Positions 13,645-24,255 of a stretch of DNA of 64,000 bases are shown piece after piece. Source of the DNA: Biscogniauxia marginata. Taxonomy: Eukaryota; Ascomycota; Sordariomycetes; Xylariales; Xylariaceae. Under the pieces are notes generated by a model, which was not told the origin of the DNA, ran no database searches, and worked only from the letters and a program-made list of their open reading frames with translations. Both the position numbers and the translations under genes were made by a program. Location: the NCBI GenBank assembly GCA_022695795.1, contig MU404177.1, positions 1 to 64,000 of the forward strand, written 5' to 3'. The number at the start of each line of letters is the position of its first letter. The stretch's first letter is position 1.

Positions 13645-13722
13645 TTTTATTAAATAGGAAAATTATTTACTCGAAGAAAATATTTAGAAAATATTTAATT
13701 ATTTAAGGAACTTAATAAATAA
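13645..13722 (+). pseudogene. Relic of C-terminal chromodomain in copy A
   Basis: One frame gives an IKWxNY...LEENxW...LRN pattern typical of the chromodomain at the end of chromovirus integrases. Both tryptophan codons are TAG in place of TGG, another G-to-A signature. This is the basis for calling the family chromovirus-type rather than plain gypsy. Only about 26 residues are recognisable. Confidence 0.6.
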
Positions 13723-14420
13723 ACTTATAAACTTTTATTATTAAAACTTAAATTAATTAAAAAGGCTTAAAAGTTAAAATCTTGATTTAAAAAGAATAAG
13801 TTAAAAAAGGGGACGATCTCGGAAATAAGTATATTTTATTTAAGTTTAAATTAATATAACGATTTTTTCGTGTTTTATTACTTCTTATTAAGCCGCCGTT
13901 GTTTTATTTTTACTTTTTCTCGCTTTTTTAAGAAGTTCGTTTTTACACTTTTTAAGTAGGTTTTTTTAAAGCGATAATCGTTTAAAACGATTTACTTTTT
14001 TTTTCGTTTTTTTAAAGCACGAAAAGACGGTTTTTAATAGCTTGACATTATAATTTTAACTTTTCTCTTTCTTGTTTTATATTTTTAAAGTATTTATTAA
14101 TATAAAAAACCGTTATAAGGTTTTTATTATTAAGTATAAAACGAATAATTAAAATAACCTTTAAATATATAATAAAAAGTCTCGTTAAAATGAATATAAT
14201 TTAAATAATAAAATATTTTAAAATTAAATTAACAAATATATAAGGCTTAAACGTCTTAAAAAGCTCGTTAATTTAGTTATATAAAAGGTTTCGTTTTAGA
14301 AATGCGTTTTAATATGTTAAAAAAGTTAAAAAAAAGAAAGTAAATAAACTTTGTAATAAAGGAACAAGGTTTACTTATTTATTTATTTTTAAAATAAAGA
14401 TCTTAAGAGGGGAAAAATAA

Positions 14421-14849
14421 TATTATAATTTATTTAAATTAAAGGGGGTTTTTAAATAAAATTCGTGAATTAATAACGAAGTAATTTCGGGTAATTATTT
14501 AAATAAACTAAAAATACAATTTATTATAATTTAAGTATAATTAAATTATAATAAATTTATATAAAATAGTTAAAAAGAATAATAAGTATTACTTTTTAAA
14601 AATAGTTATATAAATAACCTAGAATTTTTTATATATTTAGTTATTTATTTTAATTTTTTAGTTATTAATTTAAAATTATAATTATTTCTTAATATTATAA
14701 TAAAAGTACTTTGAAATCTTTTTAACGAATAAAGCATTATAAATCTTTTAAATTAATCTCGATTTATTATTACCTTTAAATTAAGAAAACCTAATATGTA
14801 CTTACTTATAAAGTTAGTTAATTAAAAACATATAAAGAGGTTCGTTATA
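14421..14849 (+). repeat. 3' LTR of copy A
   Basis: Begins TATTATAATT (degraded TGTTACGACC) and ends GTTCGTTATA. It is preceded by a polypurine tract and followed by the AAATA target duplication. It is about 20 bp longer than the 5' LTR because of small insertions. Confidence 0.87.
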
Positions 14850-14989
14850 AAATATTTAAATTAATATAATTATAATTATATAAAATGTATATAAATAAGG
14901 TAAATTTTATATTAAAAAAAGCTTTATAAACTTTTATTTCTTTTTATTTAATTAAATTATTTAAAGTTAAAGTTTATAATTTTATATTA

Positions 14990-15435
14990 ACATACTATAT
15001 AAGCGAGTAGACGAAACAAGCTTGCAAACGAAATGGTTTTTTATATAAAATCGACTTTTTCGAAAATTTATAACTTTACACATAAAAATTGTAAAAGTCT
15101 CGGACCTTTTCATTAGTTATATAACTATATAGTTTAACTAAAATAAAATTCAAAAAAATTAATATTAAAAAACACGAAAAAAACACGTAAAAACTAAAAT
15201 TATAATAAAACGCACGGACCTTTTATATATTTCTTTATATATTTCTTTATATATTTCACTTTTTATTTTTTTGAATTTTATTTTAATTAAATTATATAAT
15301 TATATAACTAGAAAAAAAGGTCCGAGATTTTTTCGAGTTTTACGCGTAAAGTTATGAATTTTCGAAAAAGTCGATTTTATATAAGAAACTATTTCGTTTA
15401 CGAGCCTGTTTTATTCACTTGCTTATATGGTATGT
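14990..15435. mobile_element. Non-autonomous TIR element (MITE-like), TA target
   Basis: About 150-bp terminal inverted repeats: the left arm (14990 to about 15135) and the reverse complement of the right arm (about 15290-15435) share ACATACYATATAAGC, AACGAAAT, TATATAAAATCGACTTTTTC and CTCGGACC in order. TA flanks both ends (14988-14989 and 15436-15437). The centre holds three tandem 12-bp units TTTATATATTTC (about 15223-15262). It has no coding capacity. TA duplication and long TIRs suggest a Tc1/mariner-derived element; that placement is inference. Confidence 0.75.
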
Positions 15436-15736
15436 TACGTTAAATAATTATTATTTTTTTATAAAATATAAATTTTTAAGTATTTAATTTTATAATTAAT
15501 TATATAAATATATTATTATTTCGCTTTTATAATGTTATACGAAAAATATCGTAAAATATTATTAATTTATAATAATTTATTTTTAAATAATATTGTTTAT
15601 ATTTAATTATATAAGTTATTCAAGTTTTTATTAATATTATTAAGTTTTAAAATAAATAAATTAATATATTTTATTTTTTTTTATTTTTAAAAAACATATA
15701 AATATAATTTTACGCGTTTTAATAATAATAATAAAC

Positions 15737-16192
15737 TATAACGAACCTCTTTATATGTTCTTAGTTAACTGACTTTACAAGTAAATACGTATTAGGTTTT
15801 TCTTGTTTTAAAGGTAATAATAAATTAAGATTAATTTAAAAGATTTATAATGTCTTGTTCGTTAAAGAGATTTTAAGGTACTCTTATTATAATCTTAAAT
15901 TAATAATTAAAAAACTAGAATAAATAACTAAATATATAAAAAATCCCGTTTTTTTTATACTTATTCATTTTATTCTTTATTCTTTATAACTAGTATACTA
16001 AATACCTTTAAATAAATTCATTTATATTTATTTATTCTTTATTAAATACTATTAAATAAGTTTATTCATACTTATTTATATTACGTAATAATAAGTCGCT
16101 TTCCTTTTTAAAATCCATATCCGGTATAGACGCAAAAAGAATAAAAATAATACCCTTATTATTTAATTACTTACCTTAGTTAATTTATAACA
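15737..16192 (-). repeat. 3' LTR of copy B
   Basis: On the plus strand it starts TATAACGAACC and ends TTTATAACA, complementary to the TGTTACGAAC...GTTCGTTATA ends seen in the other LTRs. Its U3 half matches the LTR at 22888-23334 and the solo LTR at 11204-11650. Confidence 0.87.
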
Positions 16193-19100
16193 CTATTTCT
16201 TCCCTTTTAAAATCTTTATTCTTAAAAATTGTTTAATAAATCCTTTTTTTTATTCTTATTATATCTATTAATTATAATACTAAGCATCGTTATAAAAATC
16301 AAAAGTAAAAATATGAAGAGCTTATTAATTAAATTAATTAAATAGACTTTAATATCGATATTATACCTCATTTTTATTATTTTAATTATAACTTAAAATA
16401 TATAATATCGCTTAAAATATCAAGAAAATATAATAAAACGGGAATTCTTTTTAGCTCTTTTCGAAACTTAAATTATAAGGAGAAATAGTTATTTTTATAA
16501 AAATGTTAAGCCGAGAAAGCCCTAAAACGACTTCACCGAGAAATAACTAAAACCATAACTTAAGTGAAATAACTTCGTTGTTAAAAAGAGTTATTAAAAA
16601 AAGGGTTTAAAAATGTTTTAACATAATCTTTAAAACTTAAATAAACTAAAAAAATAAAAACGTTTAAAAAAAAAACCCGTTTTTAAATTAAATAATAATC
16701 TTTAACTAAATAAGCTAAAGTTACTTTTAAGGCCGTCCCTTTTTTTAATCTGTTTTTCTTAAATCAAGATCTTAAATTCTAGGCCTTTTTAATCGATCTA
16801 AGTTTTATTAATAAAACTTATTAAGCGCTTCCCTTAAATTTATTAAGTACTTAAATAGTTTTTATATATTTTCTTTTAATAAATATTTTTCTTATTTAAC
16901 TAAATATTATAACTAATTATTAACCTTTTTTAAGTTTAAAATCTTTTTTATTTTATATTTATTTAGTTTTTTTTAATTTCGTTCCGGGTTTTTAACAAGA
17001 CGTTTTTTAATATTAGTTTTAATAACGATATATAAAATACTAAATATATTCTAGATTTTTTTTAGTAGTTTTAATTTATAATTAACACTCGAGATAACTT
17101 CCTTGATTTTATAAGGTCTTAATTTCTTAAAATTAAGCTTTTTATTAAGTCGTTTTATTTTAATTTACGGAGTTTTTATCGATATATTTTACTATTATCG
17201 TAACAAATAAACCTTATTTCTTTTTCCAAGAATTAGTCCTTTAATTCTTTTTTAATTATTTAGTCCTAAATAAATTATAATTCTTTTTATAATTATAGTT
17301 ATATTACTTAAACTTTTTCGAATAATACTTTTATTTTTAAGGCTTTTATTTCGACTTTTAATGTTTTCGTAAGTTTAATTAATTATTTTTGGATTTTTAC
17401 TTTTTAACCGTATATTGCTTTATATAGTGACATTTTTATGTTTTTATTAACTAAAGTATTATACGTTATTTAAACTACTAATAATAGTTTTACTTAGTTA
17501 TTTATTTCTTAGTTAATATAGCTTCGTAAATATTATTTTATTATTTAGTTTAGTTTTTTTATTTATTCGTTTAACTAGGGATAATATATTATAAACAACT
17601 TTTATTTAATTCTTATTCGTTTTATTAAGCTAGTTTAAAATCTTAATATAAATAATTTGTTTTTATTTAAAACAATACGTTTTAATAATTTATGTTTATT
17701 AATATACTTTTTTAAGAAATTAAAAACCAATTATTTTATTATACTTAACTCGTTAAACAATAAAAAGTAGGCATATTGCGTGAGTTTATTAACAATTACT
17801 TATATATTATTATAAAGTATTTTTATAGTAAGATCTTTTAATTTAAGGAGTTTTATTACGAAATCCTATATAATCGTGTGTTATACTTTCTTAAGTATTT
17901 AAATTAGTTATAATAATTTGTATAGTTTATATCGTGATACCTTAACTTTATTATAAACATTATAATTTTTCATAATTTTCTTAACTATTTACTTTATTTC
18001 TAGAAAGTCGAATTCTTTTTATAATCGTTTTAATATTTTAAAGATTCTTTGGTAACTATATAAAGGGTATTTATAGAATTCTTTAATAAACTCGTTTTAT
18101 ACTTATTTTAATACGTAGACTTTTTCTTTATACGAGAGAAGTTCGTCGTTAGTCCCTTATTAAGATTATAATTACTTTTCTTTTTAATTATAACTTTCCT
18201 TAAAACGTTATTTCTAGTTTCTTATGTTAATTCGCATATAAATTAATACAACTAATTTATCATTTTATTACTTAAATATCTAGATATCTCTTTTATTAAT
18301 TTTTGATTTATACTTTTCTTTTTTATTAAAAAGATCTATTTAAATGTTTTCCTTTCGTTTAATATAATAAATTCTAAAATTAAACTTAAATAAAAAGATT
18401 ATTTAACGTTTATGTCTTTAATTAAGCGTTTACGTTATTATAAATCATGTAAGGTTTTTATAATTTAAATAAATATTAATAGGTTTTTTAGTTCCGCTAA
18501 GCTATAATTCTTATTTCTTTAATACTTTAATAACTATTAATAGTTCCTTATTATAAATTTAATAATTTAGTTTAGCATTATATAGTGCCTTAAATAGGTA
18601 CGCGACTAAGTACCATTTTTTATTATTTTTTAATTACTTTAAAACTACTTTAATAACGAAATTTAAGGCGTTTATCCTTAGTCATTTCTTCTTATTTTCG
18701 TTTAAAAGTTTATATATTACCTTATTAGTTATAATTTTTTTAATTACTAAAAAGCTTCTCTTGTTTTTGTTAAAGTAATTAGTTTTATTAATAGTTTAGC
18801 GATTCGCCCGAAATCTTAAATAAGTTATTTAATATAATTAATAAAATTAAGAAATACATATACGTTTATAATACTTTTAAGTTCTAGCTAATTCTTAATT
18901 ACTATTATTTTCCCTTTTTAAATATAAATTTCTTCTAGATTTATTATAAACCTTAAATAATCTAGTTTTTTAATATGTTATTTACTTTTAATTAAATAAA
19001 TAAGTAGGTTTACTTTTTTTAGAGCTTTTAATACTTATTTTATATATTTTTATACTTCTTTTCGTTTTTTAAGTAAATTAATATATCGTTTAAATAAATG

Positions 19101-22100
19101 AATATAAATTTATTTAAAAACTTATAAAGAATTATTATAATTATATGTTAAAATATAACGAGTGCGTTAATAAGTTTAAATAACATAACTTTATATTTAT
19201 AATATTTATATACCGTTTGGAAAGCGGTATATTATTCGTGTTTTTTAGCCATTTTAATTATATAATAACTATTATAAAGGTTTAATGTTATAAAGATTTA
19301 AACCTTATTAATTTGCTTTTTTATGAGTTTTATTAATAATAACAAATATCCGTTTTTCTTTATTACTTTATTAAGGTGTTGGTAATTAATTACTTATCGT
19401 TATACTAAATTTCCTTTTTTATTAATATGTTACTTTTCGTTTTTATCGATTTTTAGTATTATAATTACTAGGTATCTTAATAAGGATTTTAACTTTTTAA
19501 TATATTCTTTATTAAGGTCTTTTTATATTCTTTTTTATAATGCTTTTTGTTTTTCTTAATTTATAAGATATACTAAGAATAATTTCGGTTACTTTTTTTC
19601 TTTAAAGTAAATTTAGTGATTTTATTAATTATATTTTAATAATTCTTTTTTTTTAAAATAATTTATAGAAACGAAGGTAGTTACATAATACTCTTTTCGT
19701 TAGATTTTTAAGTTTAATTACTCGAATTATATAAGTGATATGTTTTATCTTTATATTCGTTTTTCTAGTGTTATTTACGGTATTTATTTTATAACTTATA
19801 ATAATTAACTCCTTTTAATTTTAATTTTAATAAAACGTATTTATCTCGAAATTTATTAATAAATTACTTTTTTTAAACTAATTTATTCTTAAGATTATAT
19901 TATAATTTAATATATATATAATATTAAAAATGACTTATTTAAGATGTTTTTAAATGGTTATTAAAAGAGAAATTATTTCTTTTAATACCTTGCCATTCTC
20001 GTAACTAAATATATATCTTTTAAAGTTTCATAATTTATATAAATTTTATTTATATATTTATAATATATTGTTTTTTTAAGTTACTTTAATTAAAACATAG
20101 TTTTTATTTACTTTTAAGTTTATAAGGGTTTTATAATCCCTTTTATTATACTTGATTTTAATTATAATAATATTATTAAGTCTTAACTAAACTTTGTATA
20201 AGGACTTGCTATTTATGGCTTCTTACTGCCTTACTAGCGAAAGCCTTTATCGTTTTTTGGTTTTTTACGTTTTTTCTCTTTTTAGTTTTTTTGGGTCGTT
20301 ACGACCTTAATTTTATTTTATTTTTGGGTTTTTATAAAAGCGTATTTCTAGTAATCGTTATTTCGATAATTTCTTTAATTATTTTTTATATAATAAGGGG
20401 TAAAAGGTTTATCTTTTATATAAAACCTTATATATTAAAATTTTAATTTTTAAGGGCTTTTTTATAACTTAAGTTTGTTTTTTTATTAATTTAAAAACTT
20501 TTAAGGTTTTAAATTATTTTCGAATAAAAAGTATAATTCTTGGGTTTACTTATTAGGAGTAACTTAATATCTCTTTATAAGTTCTAGAAATTCTCCTTTT
20601 TTTTAAAATATGTTTTAATGATTTATTTATAGTTTAATTTAATTATACGTATTTTTATTTATTATTTTATTAAGTGCTTCTTTATAAAATCGAATAAACT
20701 AATGTCATATTTAGCTCGTTTTTCAAGTTAATATGAAAAATATAATTCTTTTTATAATTCTTATAATTCTTTTTTAACTTCGTTTTTTTCGAAACCCGCT
20801 TTAAATAAATCATGTATATTACATAGTATTAAAGTATAATATATATAACTCTTAGTAATTACTTTATTGCTTTTTTTAGAATTTAAATAAAAATAATATG
20901 CTTTAAAATAATGTAATTATCGTGAGATATTATCGTAAATATACTTATTTTTTTTCGTGTTATTACTTTCCGGTTTTTAAAAATAATAACCGGCTTTATT
21001 TTTAGAGTTTCTATATACTTAATAGGCGTCGTTAATATAAAAGCTTTAATATAACGATATATATTCTTTTTGTGATTTTATTATTTTATTTTTATTAAGT
21101 TAAAATGTTTCGTTTTTTGATTATTTTACCTTTTTTAATTTAAGTTCTTTATTTAATAACCTATTAAACTAGTTAGCACTATTTAGGTTTTAATAAATAT
21201 CGTAACTATTATTTATATAAAACTTTTAATATAAATTATTATATTTATTTTTTTCTTAATATGTTTCGCATTTATTATTATTATAATGGCTTTAATGTAA
21301 TTCATTATAATCCGACTTAACTTTTAAGTCGTATTTTAGTTTATAAGTATTATATTTATATAATAATTTGCTTTTATTATATTTTTATTTAGCTTGTTTT
21401 GGCGTGAAATACTTTAAATATAAATAACCGTGCTTTAAATAGTCTTAAAAGCTAACTTAATAACATTTATAACTTTCGTGAATTATAATAAGTAAGCGAT
21501 AATACTTTAAGTAATGTTTATAAACTTTTCCTTTATAACTTTAATAAATATTATAACTTTTTTTATAGGGACTTCCTCGTCTTTTTTTGTTTTAATAGTA
21601 GTAATAATAAATACTTAATTTATTTCTTTGTTATTTTCGAAATAAACTTTTATTTTAAAGGTTCTTTTTTCGGGTTAAAAAATCTTTTTTATTTTTAGTT
21701 TTTATTTCTTAGGATTTCGGTATTCGTTTTTATAATGTCTTTTTTTCTTATAATTAAAACATTTAATAATCGATTTATTTTGTTTTTTTTTGCTTTTTTT
21801 AAGTAGCGTTAATTTTAATAAGGTTTAATTTAGTTTTAATACCTTTTTTTATTCCGGTATTACTTTTATAATTTCTTTCTTTTTATTAATCGCCGTTTTT
21901 TCGTTATATCGTTTTTTTCTTTTTAAAGTATCGTTTAAAGTTTTCGTTATTAATAATAATTGCTATTATAACGTAATTATTAAACTTTTTTAGGTTTTTT
22001 TCTTTATATAAGTTTATTTTATATAATTCATTTTTTATATAGTTTTTTAGTTTTTAATAAAATAAGTAATTATAATTAACTTGCGAGTTTTTTAAACTTA

Positions 22101-22887
22101 ATAACGTAATTTAAGGCCTTTTTATTTTATTATAATTTATAAAGTTAAGCTTCGGCTTATTACTTAAGAATTAAATTACTAAACATAAATTTAAGTTATT
22201 TTTTAAATTCCTTATAATCCTTAAAAACCTTTTTTATATCTTTTTAAGCGCTTTATTTATTATTTAGATAATTTTTTAATACCGGTTAAAACTAGGTTAA
22301 AGTAATTCCGACGAGGAGCTAAAATACCGTGAAAACCTTTTATTTTTTAATAGTAATTATTTCGTAATAAAACCGTAAATAAGTTCTAGCTTAAATTAAA
22401 AATCCTTTTAAATTACTCGACTTATTATACTTATTAAATATAATTAATTTAAAACTTTTTATATCGAGAGTTATTATATTATTTTTATCGTTTAAGCTAT
22501 TAAAGTCGCTATTATTTAAAAATGGTTTCGGCTATTTATTTCTAAGAGATAAAGGTTATTTTACTTATTTATTTTCTTTTTTAAGTGCTTTTTCTTTCTC
22601 TTTTTTTTTCTTTAAATGATTTTTCTTGTTAAGCTTTAAAGTTGTCTTTTTAAAGCTCTTTTTTAATTATAATTATAATTAACTTTTATGTTAGTTTTTT
22701 AAAACTTTTTTATTATATCATAAAAGAATTTAAAGTTTTTGTTTAAAAGCTTATTAATTATTATTTTTTTACTTGTTTCTTTTTTTATTACTTTTTAATT
22801 TTAAGGGGCATACTTGTTTTAAGACGGTTTAATTAAAAGTCCTTTCTTTTAAACTAATGTTAAGTATTAATTAAGGAGTTATTAAAA

Positions 22888-23334
22888 TATAACGAACCTT
22901 TTTATATATTCCTAGTTAATTAACTTTATAAATAAGTATGTACTAGGTTTTTTTTGTTTTAAAGGTAATAATAAATTAAGGTTAATTTAAAAGATTTTAA
23001 AGTATTTTTATTATAATATTAAAAAGTAATTATAATCTTAAATTAATAGTTAAAGAATTAAAATAAATAACTAAATATATAAAAAATCCTGTTTTTTTAT
23101 ACTTATTTATTTTGTTTTTTATTCTTTATAACTAATATGTTAAATACCTTTAAATAAGTTTATTTATATTTATTTATTCTTTACTAGATATTATTAAATG
23201 AGTTTATTTATACTTATTCATATCACGTGATAATAGGTCGCTTTCCTTTTTAGAATCCATATTCGATATAGACGTAAAAAGAGTAAAAACAATACCCTTA
23301 TCATTTAATTACTTACCCTGGTTAGTTCGTAATA
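22888..23334 (-). repeat. 5' LTR of copy B
   Basis: On the plus strand it starts TATAACGAACC and ends GTTCGTAATA. It is 447 bp, equal in length to the solo LTR at 11204-11650 and alignable along its whole length, so the solo LTR and copy B belong to one subfamily. Confidence 0.88.
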
Positions 23335-23590
23335 TAAACATATTATTTATAAATTAATCGACTTAAATTACGCGTTAAAAAACCAAATACTTAATATAAA
23401 AAAATACTTAATTTTTAAAGTATAAAACTAAAAAAAAACGATTTAAATAATAATTATTATTAATTAATTTTAATATTATATAAATATTTTTTAATAATTA
23501 AAACTACGAAAATTATAAAAACTAACTTATTTGCTTATAAGACATATTAAAATAACTTATTATATATTTATTAATAAAGTTATAATTTTT

Positions 23591-23739
23591 AAAAAAGTAA
23601 TAAAATATTAAGTTTTTTAATTTAATATTTAAATTAAATTTTATTATAAAAAAGTTAATTATAACGATTAAACCCGTTTTATAATATATAATTTAATTTA
23701 AATATTAAATTAAAAAACTTAATATTTTATTACTTTTTT
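23591..23739. repeat. Perfect 50-bp inverted repeat with 49-bp spacer
   Basis: The arms 23591-23640 and 23690-23739 are exact reverse complements over 50 bases, with spacer 23641-23689. The spacer is the only part with some G and C (ACGATTAAACCCG). It lies between repeat D and the promoter of the kinase gene. It could be a remnant of a foldback element or a cruciform-prone spot. No gene overlaps it. Confidence 0.85.
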
Positions 23740-24255
23740 TAAAAAAAAATTAATATAATATAATAAATTAATTATTAATATATTAAATTAAATTAAATAA
23801 ATAAAATTTTATTTATAATTATATTTAAAGTGACTTTAATAGTATTATAAGTACATTACCTCTTTAAATATACATTTATTTATGCATTAACCGGAGACCA
23901 TTCAATGTCCCTCATGCATCAAATCCCCTTTCTCCTCTTCTTTCCCTCTCACCATCAAATAACAACAACATTCATATTAGTCCATTTCATCCAACAATCG
24001 TCTCAACGCTTCGACCCGCCTCACCGCCCTCTGCATCCGCAAATCCTCGCCTAAATTCCTACAAGGATTCTGAGCTACCTCCTTTGGTTCTATTCAACAC
24101 TGCCCTCCGACCGTCACAATCCTGTTCACCTCCTCATCCTGTCGTTCTCGTCCCTCCTCCCGCCATCCTCCTCTGCCTCCCCCGAGGCGTCTACCTGATA
24201 CCCAACCTACTGCTTATTATCTTTCCTGGGATCTCCCATCGTCACCTTTCGCACG
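23740..24255 (+). promoter_or_regulatory. Boundary of AT-rich block and kinase promoter/leader
   Basis: AT-rich sequence ends at about 23870. From about 23920 to 24250 the strand is rich in C and T with many CCTC and TCCC runs, typical of a fungal promoter and transcribed leader ahead of the ATG at 24256. No specific binding site can be assigned. Confidence 0.45.

Larger units (their letters stand above)
7499..14849 (+). mobile_element. RIP-degraded Ty3/gypsy chromovirus-type retrotransposon, copy A
   Basis: A complete LTR element on the plus strand. LTRs lie at 7499-7904 and 14421-14849, and the insertion is bounded by the 5-bp duplication AAATA (7494-7498 and 14850-14854). A polypurine tract (AAGAGGGGAAAAA, 14405-14417) sits just before the 3' LTR. 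Relics of a CCHC zinc knuckle, a reverse transcriptase LDD motif and a chromodomain occur in the expected order, so gag-pol runs left to right. All frames are destroyed by C-to-T and G-to-A type changes. The primer-binding site was not recognised. A solo LTR (11204-11650) is nested inside. The domain order and C-terminal chromodomain indicate a chromovirus-type Metaviridae lineage. Confidence 0.9.
15737..23334 (-). mobile_element. RIP-degraded Ty3/gypsy chromovirus-type retrotransposon, copy B
   Basis: A complete element of about 7.6 kb on the minus strand. The LTRs at 15737-16192 (its 3' LTR) and 22888-23334 (its 5' LTR) are flanked by an exact TAAAC duplication (15732-15736 and 23335-23339). 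Minus-strand relics of the zinc knuckle (about 21722-21763) and reverse transcriptase core (about 19060-19110) match copy A. A pyrimidine tract just inside the left LTR (about 16193-16206) is the complement of the polypurine tract. No frame is open. Confidence 0.9.
15560..23547. mobile_element. Older AT-rich repeat D (first copy), split by copy B
   Basis: The flanks of copy B (about 15560-15736 and 23335-23547), joined across the insertion, match the reverse complement of about 59742-60200. Shared runs include ATTACG(C/T)(G/T)TT, AATAATAATAAA, TTAAAGTATAAA and AATAATTATTATTAATTAATTT. The right tip, GCTTATAAGACATAT followed by TA (23548-23549), resembles the tips at 1-167 and 14990-15435. The left limit is uncertain, and no coding motif was recognised. 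Confidence 0.6.

Noticed and set aside
7905..14420. A functional gag-pol in copy A
   Set aside because: All frames are full of stops produced by transitions; only short motif relics can be read.
15223..15263. CRISPR-like array from repeated TTTATATATTTC units
   Set aside because: The units are directly tandem without spacers and lie in the centre of a foldback element in a eukaryotic genome.
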